A DNA stretch of 64,000 nucleotides from SFHK01 sp964554795 (GCA_964554795.1 CAZKQB010000012.1:1-64000); one strand, 5' to 3'. Shown: positions 43,360 to 52,526, counted from the first letter of the stretch. The notes: a model not told the origin generated them from the sequence alone. Program-made: numbers and translations.

Positions 43360-44562
43360 TTATTTTCTCAGCCGTTCGATAACCCGTCGACACCGGGCGC
43401 GGTCATAAATCACCGGCACAGGATATACGGGATTCGCCTCCTTCAGCGCCCACGAAACCATCGTGTCGATATCCTCCTCCCGGATAAAATCAAAGCCGTC
43501 CGGAATACCCATGCGCGCGTTCATAGCGCGAATTTGCGCAATGAAGCGGTGCGCCTTTTCCGCATTGTCTGCGCCGTCTATCCCAACCAGACCTGCCAAG
43601 CGCGCCAGCTTCGCAAAAACCGCCTCGCCATAATCCTCCAGCACCACAGGCAGAATCACCGCATTGGCCAGTCCATGTGCGGTGCCATACAGACCACCCA
43701 ATGTATGTGCAATGGCATGTACATTTCCCACGCCCGCGCGCGTAAACGCGAATCCCGCCTTGAACGACGCATTCAGCATCTCCTCGCGCGCCGAAAGATC
43801 GTTCCCGTCGGCATACGCTCGTTCCAGATTCGAAAAGATGGCGCTAATAGCTTCCTCTGACAGGCGAAGACTCTGCCGGGTGTTGTACGTCCAGCACAGA
43901 TATGCCTCCACTGCGTGGGTCAGCGCATCCATGCCGGTTGCGGCGGTCGCCTGCGGTGGAAGCCCTGCCGTTAACACAGGATCGAGCACCGCACAGTGAG
44001 GAACCAGCGCAAGATCCATAATCGCCGCCTTATGATGCGTCCTTGAATCGGTAATCACCGCAGCGATCGTCGTTTCGCTACCCGTACCGGCTGTGGTCGG
44101 CACGGCGATAAACGGCGGAATCGCCCGGCGCACTCTCAAAAGACCCGAAAGCGACTGCACCGTCTTTCCCGGTCGGACGACCAGCGCCGCCGCTCCCTTC
44201 GCCGCATCCATGGGGCTTCCACCGCCGACAGCCAGAAAGCTGTCGCAGCCGGATGCAGTGTACGCGTCCCGGATTTTCTCGCAGGTATCGGTCGTCGGAT
44301 TGTTTTCTACATCGCTGTATATCTGATATTCAATTCCCGCCGCAGCCAGCTCTTCCAGGATGGCCGGCAGAATCAATCTCCGCACGCGCGGGCCTGTGAC
44401 GATCATTGGCCGCCCGGCGTTCTGTCTGCGCAGCAGCGCCGGAATCCGCGAAGCGCTGCCCACTCCGCTTGCGACAAACGGCATACGCCACCTCAGAAAC
44501 CGCGCGCCAACGTTGAATACGCACTGAAACGTGCGGCAATAAAGCCACATCGGCGAAATCAT
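43360..44562 (-). CDS. Iron-containing alcohol dehydrogenase family protein
   Basis: NAD(P)-dependent, Fe/Zn-type dehydrogenase of 400 residues. The nucleotide site is VGGGSPMDAAKGAA, and metal ligands lie in MDALTHAVEAYL and HAIAHTLGGLYGTAHGLANA. The protein begins with about 50 residues before the usual start of the Rossmann domain (RPMIVTGPRVRR), similar to butanol/lactaldehyde-type enzymes. Its ATG overlaps the stop of the upstream gene (ATGA), so they are coupled. Substrate unknown; reduction of a sugar-derived aldehyde is suggested by context only. Confidence 0.9.
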   Translation of the reverse strand: MISPMWLYCRTFQCVFNVGARFLRWRMPFVASGVGSASRIPALLRRQNAGRPMIVTGPRVRRLILPAILEELAAAGIEYQIYSDVENNPTTDTCEKIRDAYTASGCDSFLAVGGGSPMDAAKGAAALVVRPGKTVQSLSGLLRVRRAIPPFIAVPTTAGTGSETTIAAVITDSRTHHKAAIMDLALVPHCAVLDPVLTAGLPPQATAATGMDALTHAVEAYLCWTYNTRQSLRLSEEAISAIFSNLERAYADGNDLSAREEMLNASFKAGFAFTRAGVGNVHAIAHTLGGLYGTAHGLANAVILPVVLEDYGEAVFAKLARLAGLVGIDGADNAEKAHRFIAQIRAMNARMGIPDGFDFIREEDIDTMVSWALKEANPVYPVPVIYDRARCRRVIERLRK

Positions 44563-46088
44563 GTATCCGCCTCCGCTCGCATGCGTTTAAAGGAGAGCGC
44601 AATTTTTCCATTTTGCGGCTGGATTGTCAGCCCATCTTCCGCACATATTTCTCCTGCGTTCACGCACAGCGCATATTCCCTGCCGTCATGGGCAAAGATC
44701 AGCCGCCGCCCGTCTGCGCGGACAAACGCGCTCTTTTGCGCATTCCAGCGGAAGCACAGCGTTGCGCCGCCGGTAAACCGAAGCCCGTCGGGCTTCAAAA
44801 GTAGCTCGCCCACGCCATAGCTGACGCGCAGCGATTCCCCCTCTTCCGTTGCCGCAAGGCTCCCGATTCCCTCCGCGCGCAGCCACGCGCCCGCCCGAAT
44901 GCCGCCTCCGCTCATACGGTTACCGTCTATGATGGGCAGATTTTCATATACAAGGTATTCCGTCTCGCACGCGGCTTGCAGATAGCGTTCCTCGCAGCGC
45001 TCATCAAACAGTGTAAGGTCGCGCAGCCGCAGCCCTTCGCCGTCGCGGTACAGGTTTGCACGGTAGCTTGCGCAGTCATACCATACGGACTGCGCAAGCC
45101 TGTCCTCATACGGCTCCAGCGCGCATACCGCCGTGGCGGGCGTAAGAGAAAAGCAGCGTTTGAACCATTCGCCGCTGTCCTCCAGCCGCTCCACGCGCAG
45201 CGCACCCGCATCGCGCATTTTCGCAAGCAGCGGGAACTGGTATTCCAGACCGTCCTTCATTGCCGGCCAGCCAAATGAGTTTTCCTGACCAGCCTGCGCA
45301 TAGGCGAATGCCAGACTGCCGCCCCGGAAGTTCTGCCGCAGGAACCAGTCTACCCATGCAGGCTTGCCACCTCCTGCCGCATACACAGGCTCCAGCGATT
45401 CGACGCCCTGCAGCTCCGTCGCGCCGTTTTCAACCGATAAGCCCAGATCGTACTGCGACACCGGGTCGCTGCCCAGCATGCGGAACACCGGCACGGAAAT
45501 GCCTCCCTGCGCCGTCTGTGCTGGGCACAGCGCATTTTTACGGCTGGGATAGTAGGCCTGGTTCCAATATCCGCCCCAGATAGTATAACCGTCCGTGCCC
45601 CACTGATCCTTGCAGTTGCAGCTGGCAACGATGCCGTATTTGTCTGCCATATACCCCAGCGTATGCGCATCAATCATCCACGAGCCCACGGAACGTGCTT
45701 CCCTACCAAAGCATTCGCGGAACTTCTTGAAGATCACGTCCGTCAGCTTCTCGCGTTCCTCCGGAAGATAGCCCACCGAGAAGCCCACGTTGGCATGCCA
45801 ATCCCACTCAAAACCCGGTTGTCCGCGCCACTTTAGCCCCGCCGCCTCCACGTGCGGCTGGTTCATTTCAAACCAGATGCCCAGTTCAAACTGCTCTGGG
45901 TCCAACGGTTTCAGAAGTGACAGTATATCCTCGCGCAGCATGGCATCATACTGCACAAGAAACGTGCCCTTCAGGCGATTTTCCTTCATCAGACGAATCT
46001 GCTCTCGCACCGGCTCTACCAGATCGATCCATCTCCGCCGCGGCTCCGCTCCGCGAATGAAATTAACAATATTTACAACATTTTCCAT
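44559..46088 (-). CDS. Unrecognised carbohydrate-enzyme-like protein (deacetylase/GH57-type barrel suspected)
   Basis: I do not recognise the family with confidence (509 aa). The N-terminal 250 residues read like a polysaccharide-deacetylase or GH57/GH38-type beta/alpha barrel: GTFLVQYDAMLREDI, FELGIWFEMNQPHVEAAGL, GFEWDWHANVGFS, SWMIDAHTLGYMADKYGI and CKDQWGTDGYTIWGG, with many Trp, Asp and His residues. The last 120 residues look like a beta-sandwich. No signal peptide. The start at 46088 has GAGGTGGGA upstream; the frame extends further without a site. Coupled to the dehydrogenase and divergent from a sugar transporter operon. Confidence 0.6.
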   Translation of the reverse strand: MENVVNIVNFIRGAEPRRRWIDLVEPVREQIRLMKENRLKGTFLVQYDAMLREDILSLLKPLDPEQFELGIWFEMNQPHVEAAGLKWRGQPGFEWDWHANVGFSVGYLPEEREKLTDVIFKKFRECFGREARSVGSWMIDAHTLGYMADKYGIVASCNCKDQWGTDGYTIWGGYWNQAYYPSRKNALCPAQTAQGGISVPVFRMLGSDPVSQYDLGLSVENGATELQGVESLEPVYAAGGGKPAWVDWFLRQNFRGGSLAFAYAQAGQENSFGWPAMKDGLEYQFPLLAKMRDAGALRVERLEDSGEWFKRCFSLTPATAVCALEPYEDRLAQSVWYDCASYRANLYRDGEGLRLRDLTLFDERCEERYLQAACETEYLVYENLPIIDGNRMSGGGIRAGAWLRAEGIGSLAATEEGESLRVSYGVGELLLKPDGLRFTGGATLCFRWNAQKSAFVRADGRRLIFAHDGREYALCVNAGEICAEDGLTIQPQNGKIALSFKRMRAEADT

Positions 46089-46128
46089 TCCGCGTCCCAC
46101 CTCGATTGTTTCCTTTTGCCTTGACCGA

Positions 46129-46137
46129 ATTATACCA
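46129..46137 (-). promoter_or_regulatory. Extended -10 promoter of the minus-strand carbohydrate operon
   Basis: On the minus strand TGGTATAAT, a perfect extended -10, lies about 40 bases before the start codon at 46088. No convincing -35 is seen. Confidence 0.55.
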
Positions 46138-46285
46138 CATCCACTGCGGCGCACCTCTTAATCTTGCCACATTTAACAAACGCAGACAGACTTTGATGAA
46201 TACAGAAACCTATAATTCCTGTCTCCATTTTTGATAAAATGAAGGCAAAAAGGCAAAAGATGATACACAAGCACAAATGAAACGA

Positions 46286-46315
46286 TTGTATTAACTACTG
46301 TAGAAATGTTATAAT
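46286..46315 (+). promoter_or_regulatory. Promoter of the sugar ABC transporter operon
   Basis: TTGTAT (46286-46291) and TATAAT (46310-46315) with an 18-base spacer, in the AT-rich gap between the two divergent operons. The leader to the chosen start is about 70 nucleotides. Confidence 0.65.
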
Positions 46316-46391
46316 AAGTATGGAATGGTTCGAAGAAAAACTAAGGCACATGCGGTGCGAATCCGCTTGTACAGAAGGGAAGGATGAAGGG

Positions 46392-47327
46392 ATGGTGCAG
46401 CCAAAGCGCTTGGCTCAAGACGAGCTGGGCTATCGGCTCAAGCGATATTGGCCTGCTTATCTGTTGGTGCTGCCGGTCGTGCTCTGGTATATCATTTTCT
46501 GCTATGCACCCATGGGCGGTCTGATAATCGCATTCAAAAAATACAGCGTGCTCAAGGGAATTCTGGAGAGTCCCTGGATTGGCTTGTATAACTTTAGTCG
46601 CCTGTTTGACTCGCTGGCATTCTATCAGGCCATCAAGAATACGCTGATCTTCAGCGGCTTGAACTTTGTTTTCGGCTTTCCTCTTCCAATCATTTTCGCC
46701 ATTTTGCTCAATGAAATGCCCGGTCGGAAATACAAGAAGGTTGTACAAACCGTGAGCTATCTGCCGCATTTCATTTCCTGGTCCGTGGCAGGCGGTTTGG
46801 TCTACATGCTGCTTTCGCCCAGCACCGGCGCGATTTCCTCGCTGGTGCGTACGTTGGGCGGTACGCCGAAGAATTACATCGGCATCAGCAGTTATTTCCG
46901 TCCCATCGTTGTGATTTCGGATATCTGGAAGAATCTTGGATGGAGCGCGATCATTTATATCGCCGCCATCACCTCGGTAGACGAGGAGCTGTATGAAGCA
47001 GCCACCATTGATGGAGCCGGACGCTTGGCTCGAATTTGGCATGTAACGCTGCCGGGCATCCGCGGTATCATCTCCATTCAGATGATTCTGACGGTGAGTA
47101 AGATTCTGAACGTAAGCTTCAGCCAGATCTTCGTGTTGATTTCCGACCTGACGCTGGATGTCGGCGAAACCATCGATTATTATGTCTACCGCGTAGGTCT
47201 TGGCTCAACGAACAACATGAGTCTGGCAACCGCGTCCGGTATGTTCAAATCCGTGATCGGTCTGGTGCTGATCGTCGTAACCAACTATATCAGCCACAAG
47301 CTGACGGACGGGGAGGGAATTTGGTAA
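46392..47327 (+). CDS. Sugar ABC transporter permease, LplB/YtcP type (first subunit)
   Basis: Six-segment inner permease (311 aa) for oligosaccharide import. It begins with a charged N terminus then YLLVLPVVLWYIIFCYAPMGG, and carries the EAA coupling loop EELYEAATIDGAGRLARIWHVTLPGI. The RYWPAYLLVLPV-to-FKKY pattern is typical of the LplB group used for complex polysaccharide fragments. The start at 46392 is preferred (GGAAGGATGAAGG upstream) to one 24 codons earlier in the promoter region. The second permease begins directly at the stop. Confidence 0.93.
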   Translation: MVQPKRLAQDELGYRLKRYWPAYLLVLPVVLWYIIFCYAPMGGLIIAFKKYSVLKGILESPWIGLYNFSRLFDSLAFYQAIKNTLIFSGLNFVFGFPLPIIFAILLNEMPGRKYKKVVQTVSYLPHFISWSVAGGLVYMLLSPSTGAISSLVRTLGGTPKNYIGISSYFRPIVVISDIWKNLGWSAIIYIAAITSVDEELYEAATIDGAGRLARIWHVTLPGIRGIISIQMILTVSKILNVSFSQIFVLISDLTLDVGETIDYYVYRVGLGSTNNMSLATASGMFKSVIGLVLIVVTNYISHKLTDGEGIW

Positions 47328-48200
47328 ATGAAGATCAAGAAGTCTCCGTCTGACCGTATCTTTAACGGGGTCACGTATGTTGTGATGACCTTCGTGCTGA
47401 TTGTAACCCTTTACCCGTTCTGGTACGTGGCAGTGGGCTCCGTGTCCAGCATGGCGCATCTAATCAAAAATGGTTTCGTCTTCTGGCCGGATGGATTGCA
47501 TCTGGAAGCCTACGAGCAGGTATTCCGCAACGACCTGGTGCCTGTGGCCTATCGGAACACCTTGATCGTAACGGTATGCGGCACAGGACTGAGCATGCTG
47601 CTGACCATTCTGGGCGGCTTCGTGCTTTCTCTTAAAAAGCTGCCTGGTCGTACGCCGCTTACCTTCTTCTTCGTGTTCACGATGATGTTTGGCGGCGGTT
47701 TGGTGCCGACCTTTCTGGTGGTAAGCAAGCTGGGCCTGATCGATACGCTGTTTGCCCTGTTTGTTCCCAGCGCCATCAGCACCTACAATATGATCCTCAT
47801 GCGCAACTTCTTTCAGAGCGTTCCCGAAGCTCTCTTTGAAGCTGCTTCCATCGACGGAGAGACCCTGCCTGGCTACGTCTTCCACATCCTGCTGCCGCTT
47901 TCCGGCGCGGCAATTGCCAGCATTACGCTGTTTTATGCCGTTGGATATTGGAATAACTATTTCGACAGTATCATCTACATCCGCAACAATCGCCTGTGGC
48001 CCATGCAGACCGTGCTGCGTCAGGTACTTCAGACGACTCAAATGAACAACATGATGTATGATGATGCGAAAAAGGGCGTAGCAACAGAAACGCTGAAGGA
48101 TGCCATGATCGTAGTAACCATGGTTCCGATTCTGTGCGTATATCCCTTCGTGCAGAAGTATTTCGTCAGGGGCGTTATGGTTGGTTCAATTAAGGGATAA
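47328..48200 (+). CDS. Sugar ABC transporter permease, LplC/YtcP type (second subunit)
   Basis: Partner permease of 290 residues with six membrane segments: VTYVVMTFVLIVTLYPFWYV near the N terminus, FVFTMMFGGGLVPTFLVVSKLGLIDTL in the middle, and the EAA loop EALFEAASIDGETLPGYVFHILLPL. It ends with VQKYFVRGVMVGSIKG, a tail shared by nearly all members. No ATPase gene accompanies the pair. Such systems usually borrow a general MsmX/UgpC-type ATPase encoded elsewhere. Confidence 0.94.
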   Translation: MKIKKSPSDRIFNGVTYVVMTFVLIVTLYPFWYVAVGSVSSMAHLIKNGFVFWPDGLHLEAYEQVFRNDLVPVAYRNTLIVTVCGTGLSMLLTILGGFVLSLKKLPGRTPLTFFFVFTMMFGGGLVPTFLVVSKLGLIDTLFALFVPSAISTYNMILMRNFFQSVPEALFEAASIDGETLPGYVFHILLPLSGAAIASITLFYAVGYWNNYFDSIIYIRNNRLWPMQTVLRQVLQTTQMNNMMYDDAKKGVATETLKDAMIVVTMVPILCVYPFVQKYFVRGVMVGSIKG

Positions 48201-48251
48201 TTCATTGAAATTCGTGCGGCTCGTGCCGTGCAGAATAAAGGAGGAGACCCC

Positions 48252-49778
48252 ATGAAAAAGATCCTGTCACTGGTTTTGTCTTTGGCAATGCTACTGACCA
48301 TGGCAGCTCTGCCCGCGTTCGCAGAGGATGAACCCGTTGTTCTCAACGTGTTCTATTCCACCTCTCGCCCCATGAATGAAGCTACCGAGCTGACCCGCGA
48401 GTTCATCAAGGAACAGATCGGCGTAGACTTCAACCTCACCGAGGGCGACGGTAGCAACTTCGATCAGCAGCTGGCTCTTTACATTGCAGACGGCAACATG
48501 CCCGATGTCGTTCGTCTAGGCTACGACATGTGGAAAGAGTACGCGGTGGAAGGCGCTTGGGCCGACCTGACCGACTATATCACCGATGAGTACGCCGATC
48601 TGAACAACTACGTTGGCGACAACTGGACCTACGCGTACCAGGACGGCCGCGTGATGGGCGTTCCCAGCCTGAGCGGCACTCCCTCCAACCACGTTATCGC
48701 GATCCGCGAAGACTGGCTGAAGAAGGTTAATCTGGAGATCCCCGCGACTCTGGATGACTTTGTGAACGTAATGCGCGCCTTCACCACCCAGGATCCCGAC
48801 GGCAACGGCCAGAATGATACCTACGGTCTGGGCGGCTCCGGCGTGAACACCCTCAGCCCCATCTTCGGCGCATATGGCGCGGCGATTGACGAATCCTTCT
48901 TCCTCAACGAGGATGGCACCATCACCACCAACGCCATTTCCGAAGCTTACAAGCAGGGCCTGAAGACCGCACGCGATCTGTATGCGGAAGGCCTGATCGA
49001 CCCCGAAGTATTCACCTGCTCCAACGACCAGATGCTCACCAAGTGGTGCCGCGGCGAAATGGGCATCATGTCCGCAGCATGGAGCCGTGCCGGCAACGCT
49101 TATCTGCGTTATGACTTCGGCACTCTGCAGCCCGATGCGGAAGTTGAAATCATCCTGCCCCCGACCGGCCCCGAAGGCCTGAGCAACAGCGTTGCTGCCG
49201 CTCCCATCAGCGCAATGATCGCTGTCAGCTATAAGGCGAGCCCCGAGAAGATCGAAGCAGCCATGAAGCTGTTCAACTTCGCTGCCAGTCCCCTTGGTTG
49301 GCGCGTGACCATGTACGGCATTCCCGGCGAGTTCTTCGATTATGACGCAGAAACCGAGCAGACCCTCTGGACCAGCGATCTGAACAACGGCGTTTCCAAG
49401 TCTGGCAAGTACGAAGTTACCGACATGCAGGTTTACAAGCTGTTCAACCATGCCGGTTGGGAAGCACAGGGCGACGGTCTGATCGACGCGCCTCATGGTC
49501 AGATGTGGAAGGCTGGTTCCGCAATGCGCTTTGAGGAGAACGTAAAGCCCAACATCTTCTCGATGTTCAAGACGGAAGAATACACTGAGCTGTATGGCGA
49601 AGTGAACACCTATTTCCGCACCAGCATGCTGGCCTTCATCATGGGCGAGAAGGACATCGATGCTGAGTGGGACAACTACGTTCAGACCTACCTGAACATG
49701 GGCGGTGACGCGATCCGTCAGTCCCAGCTGGTCGAATACAACAAGGTCTTCGGCAGCGGCTGCACTTTTGCAGAATAA
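48252..49778 (+). CDS. Extracellular sugar-binding protein (LplA-like)
   Basis: Periplasmic-binding-type receptor of 508 residues for the two upstream permeases. A signal peptide (KKILSLVLSLAMLLTMAALPAFA, residues 2-24) ends at an Ala-x-Ala site with no lipobox cysteine, unlike most Gram-positive receptors. Typical segments are FNLTEGDGSNFDQQLALYIADGNMPDVV and IREDWLKKVNLEIPATLDDFVNVMRAFTTQDPDGNG, the latter being the calcium-loop-like DPDGNGQND. AAAGGAGGAG precedes the ATG. Codon choice is visibly more biased than in neighbouring genes, suggesting strong expression. Confidence 0.93.
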   Translation: MKKILSLVLSLAMLLTMAALPAFAEDEPVVLNVFYSTSRPMNEATELTREFIKEQIGVDFNLTEGDGSNFDQQLALYIADGNMPDVVRLGYDMWKEYAVEGAWADLTDYITDEYADLNNYVGDNWTYAYQDGRVMGVPSLSGTPSNHVIAIREDWLKKVNLEIPATLDDFVNVMRAFTTQDPDGNGQNDTYGLGGSGVNTLSPIFGAYGAAIDESFFLNEDGTITTNAISEAYKQGLKTARDLYAEGLIDPEVFTCSNDQMLTKWCRGEMGIMSAAWSRAGNAYLRYDFGTLQPDAEVEIILPPTGPEGLSNSVAAAPISAMIAVSYKASPEKIEAAMKLFNFAASPLGWRVTMYGIPGEFFDYDAETEQTLWTSDLNNGVSKSGKYEVTDMQVYKLFNHAGWEAQGDGLIDAPHGQMWKAGSAMRFEENVKPNIFSMFKTEEYTELYGEVNTYFRTSMLAFIMGEKDIDAEWDNYVQTYLNMGGDAIRQSQLVEYNKVFGSGCTFAE

Positions 49779-49802
49779 CACCCACAAGGGATAGACAGGT
49801 CA

Positions 49803-49905
49803 TGGTATAATAAAGGGGAGACTCGGCTGAAAGCGAGAGTTATTACGTCGAGGTCGCCCCGGGCCGGGGTGGCACCATTGCTACTCCGGCCTATTCTTTA
49901 TCAGA
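49803..49905 (+). ncRNA. Short leader or small RNA with T-box-like core and terminator
   Basis: In the 153-base gap between the receptor and kinase genes an extended -10 (TGGTATAAT, 49803-49811) precedes an 80-90 base segment. A small GAAA-capped stem lies near 49820-49845. GGGTGGCACC (49867-49876), identical to the conserved T-box core, forms the 5' arm of a 12-bp stem (49862-49873 with 49880-49891), followed by TATTCTTT. There is no room for a full T-box stem I with specifier loop, so a minimal element, a small RNA, or a plain terminator are all possible. Confidence 0.4.
49862..49899 (+). terminator. Hairpin terminator after the sugar-binding protein gene
   Basis: A 12-bp stem with two G-T wobbles, loop ACCATT and the tail TATTCTTT. 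It likely ends or attenuates transcription before the kinase gene, uncoupling receptor and sensor expression levels. Confidence 0.7.
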
Positions 49906-49931
49906 AAGTCTTGTGCGGAGGGATACAGTGA

Positions 49932-51707
49932 ATGAAAAAAAAGAAAAGCTTAACGTTGATGCAGAAAATGATGATTTGGTTCATTCTGATTATCCTGCTG
50001 CCTTCGCTGATGCTTTCTTCTATCCTGTATCGCGTTCAGACGGATCGCGCATATGATATTCTGGTAGAAAATCATTATGCCGTGCTCGGCATGGCCCGAG
50101 AAAGCATTCTTCGCAGCGCAGCCAGCGTCGAAAATCTCGTAGAGATGCTGTCGCTGAATGCTGAACTGCATCAACTGGTTGCCGACAGCAAGCAGACACC
50201 CTATCAGCGTGTAATGAAAATTCTCTATGATGTGGGAGAGAGTATTGCACAGGCACAGCTGATGCTTTCAGATCTAAATGCGCGTATAACTCTCTATTCG
50301 GCAGATGACAGGATTCCCGAAACCTATTGGACATTCCTGCATCTGGATCGATTGGAGAACATGACAAGCTATCAGAATTTCCTTACCAATGATAAGAGTA
50401 AGGGTTGGGGCGGAGTGGGATTGATGTATCCCCAGGAAACCGTCCTGCGGGCTGAGAATAATCAGCTGATGCTGAGCTATTATCAAAAGCTGCTGACTGG
50501 ACTCGGAGATTGCGCGGGTGTCCTGCAATGCAGTATATCGCTCCAGAAGATTTTTTCACCGCTGCAGTTTGACGGAAACGCAGATACCTATTATGTGCTT
50601 CAGGACGGTGAAGTTCTATATCAGTCCGATGCAACCCAGTCCCTGCCAGAGGAATACCAGCAGGGGCAAACAAGGCAGATCATTCATCAGCAGCTGTATC
50701 TGACGCGTGCCTTGGAGGATATGGACCTGCTGCTTGTGATGCGATTGGATTATGACGCGCTGCACAGTCAAACTTTAGCCAGCGGCTTAGTTCTGCTTTT
50801 GACTGTGTTAGGCACCGGCGCTCTGATGCTGGTGGCTACGTGCACATTTCTGAGATCTATTCAAAATCGTATGAATCAGGCACTGGATTTTGCCCAGCGT
50901 GCAAAGGATGGCAGCACAGACATCATTTTCCCCAACCCGAGTGGGGACGAGGTCGGCCGGCTCATTGATGCGTTCAATACCTTGCTCATTCGTTTGCAGG
51001 AAAACAATCAAAAGATGATTACTCATGAGCGCAATGAAAAAAGCGCCTTGCGGCTGGCGCTGCAATATCAGATCAATCCCCATTTTCTGTTCAACTCGCT
51101 GAATTGGATTCAGCTGAGCACAGAGCTTGGCGTGGAACGTGAGCAGCTGTCGGAAGCTATTTTGCTGCTGAGTAAGTTGCTGCGAAACAATTTGCAGGGC
51201 AATGCCATGACAACCCTGCAGGAAGAGGTCTGCTGTGCGCGGAACTATGTGCATTTGATGAATATGCGTAAGCAGGATCTGGTTCACCTGGAGCTTCAAG
51301 TAGATTCGCTGCCACCAGAGCTACCGGTGATGCGCTTCCTGTTTCAGCCGCTATGTGAAAATGCCATTCAACACGGCATGGAAATGGGCAATCCGCTGCA
51401 TATCGTCATTCGCGGCTGGCAGGAAGGCAATATGGTACATTTGGCCGTAGAAAACGACGGCGCCGCGATTCCGCCCGACAAACTGGAAAAGCTTCAAACG
51501 CAGGTTGCTCATGAACCAGAGGGTCATGGCATTGGACTTGGAAATCTCTCCTCGCGTCTGCATCTTCTGTATGGCGAAGACGCAGGCATGACCGTGACTT
51601 CTACCCATGAATTGACTCGAATTGAAGTACACTTTTTGCCCAAACTGTCAGAGGAGATGCAGGCGATCGGCGCTTGCGGAAAGGATGAAAACATATGCGC
51701 TTGCTGA
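49932..51707 (+). CDS. Sensor histidine kinase, YesM-like
   Basis: Membrane sensor of 591 residues of the LytS/YesM class. The first membrane segment is near residues 9-29 (MMIWFILIILLPSLMLSSIL), then an extracellular ligand-sensing domain of about 250 residues. A second membrane segment (LVLLLTVLGTGALMLVATCTF) is followed by a HAMP region, the phospho-acceptor LALQYQINPHFLFNSLNWIQL and a HATPase domain (CENAIQHGME, GHGIGLGNLSSRLHLLYGED). It overlaps the regulator by 13 bases. This pair next to sugar permeases usually senses the imported oligosaccharide and turns on the transporter operon. Confidence 0.93.
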   Translation: MKKKKSLTLMQKMMIWFILIILLPSLMLSSILYRVQTDRAYDILVENHYAVLGMARESILRSAASVENLVEMLSLNAELHQLVADSKQTPYQRVMKILYDVGESIAQAQLMLSDLNARITLYSADDRIPETYWTFLHLDRLENMTSYQNFLTNDKSKGWGGVGLMYPQETVLRAENNQLMLSYYQKLLTGLGDCAGVLQCSISLQKIFSPLQFDGNADTYYVLQDGEVLYQSDATQSLPEEYQQGQTRQIIHQQLYLTRALEDMDLLLVMRLDYDALHSQTLASGLVLLLTVLGTGALMLVATCTFLRSIQNRMNQALDFAQRAKDGSTDIIFPNPSGDEVGRLIDAFNTLLIRLQENNQKMITHERNEKSALRLALQYQINPHFLFNSLNWIQLSTELGVEREQLSEAILLLSKLLRNNLQGNAMTTLQEEVCCARNYVHLMNMRKQDLVHLELQVDSLPPELPVMRFLFQPLCENAIQHGMEMGNPLHIVIRGWQEGNMVHLAVENDGAAIPPDKLEKLQTQVAHEPEGHGIGLGNLSSRLHLLYGEDAGMTVTSTHELTRIEVHFLPKLSEEMQAIGACGKDENICAC

Positions 51708-52429
51708 TTGTAGACGATGATAAAATGACCTGCCGCGGCATCCAATTGCGCATTCAGAACATGGATCTATGGCAGATTCAGGAAATCCATATGGCCTTTT
51801 CCGGCGAAGAGGCGTTATCTTTCGCGCAGCAAAATCCTGTGGACATTTTGCTGACGGACATACAGATGGTAAATATGAATGGTCTTGAATTGATCGGTCG
51901 GCTGAAGGAGCTGCATCCTCATGTGGTTAGCTTAATTCTTACCGCACATGCCAGCTTTCCCTATGCCCAGCAAGCCATTGAGTTGGGCGTTATCGGTTTT
52001 CTGCTTAAGCCCTGCGGAAAGGAAGAACTGCGAGCCATGCTGCAAAAGGCGATTGCACAGTCCGAGGCTCTCGGCGCGCAGACAAGTCCTGCGCCAGTCA
52101 AGGCTCCTATTGAATGGGCCAAGAACTATGTTCAGACACATCTGACGGAAAAGATCGATATGGTGCTGGTGGCTAACAAACTGGATTTGAGCTACAGCTA
52201 TTTCAGCAAGCTCTTTAAGCAGGAAACAGGTCAAAGCTTTTCCAATTACATTATCGAGGAAAAGATGAAAGAGGCCGGACGGCAAGTACTGGCCGGACGG
52301 CGAACCAGCCAGATTGCCCAGGATCTGGGCTATCAATCCCCACAGAATTTCAATCGCACCTTCGTACGCTATTACCAGTGCACGCCCAGCGAATATCGCC
52401 AAAGGAAAATGTACGAGCAGAAATCGTAG
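51695..52429 (+). CDS. Response regulator with AraC-type DNA-binding domain, YesN-like
   Basis: Regulator of 244 residues. The receiver domain has LIVDDDKMTCRG, the phosphoacceptor aspartate in VDILLTDIQMVNMNG and LLKPCGKEEL. An AraC-family double helix-turn-helix domain follows, with YSYFSKLFKQETGQSFSNYI and IAQDLGYQSPQNFNRTFVRYYQCTPSEYR. It is shorter than typical 500-residue YesN proteins because the middle linker region is missing. Partner of the overlapping kinase. Confidence 0.93.
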   Translation: MRLLIVDDDKMTCRGIQLRIQNMDLWQIQEIHMAFSGEEALSFAQQNPVDILLTDIQMVNMNGLELIGRLKELHPHVVSLILTAHASFPYAQQAIELGVIGFLLKPCGKEELRAMLQKAIAQSEALGAQTSPAPVKAPIEWAKNYVQTHLTEKIDMVLVANKLDLSYSYFSKLFKQETGQSFSNYIIEEKMKEAGRQVLAGRRTSQIAQDLGYQSPQNFNRTFVRYYQCTPSEYRQRKMYEQKS

Positions 52430-52470
52430 CGTTGTCTTCGTAGTATTCGTGAAGTACCGTACCATGAAGC

Positions 52471-52508
52471 GCCTGCTGCAGGCGCAAAATTCTGCAGCAG
52501 GCACTTTT
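52471..52508 (+). terminator. Terminator of the kinase-regulator genes
   Basis: A perfect 11-bp inverted repeat GCCTGCTGCAG/CTGCAGCAGGC with a 10-base loop, followed by ACTTTTGC, 42 bases after the regulator stop. Confidence 0.78.
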
Positions 52509-52526
52509 GCGCCTGTTCAGCTAACA

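Noticed and set aside
48516..49787. 423-residue open frame antisense to the sugar-binding protein gene
   Set aside because: Same codon-bias artefact; the plus strand has a signal peptide, a strong ribosome site and family motifs.
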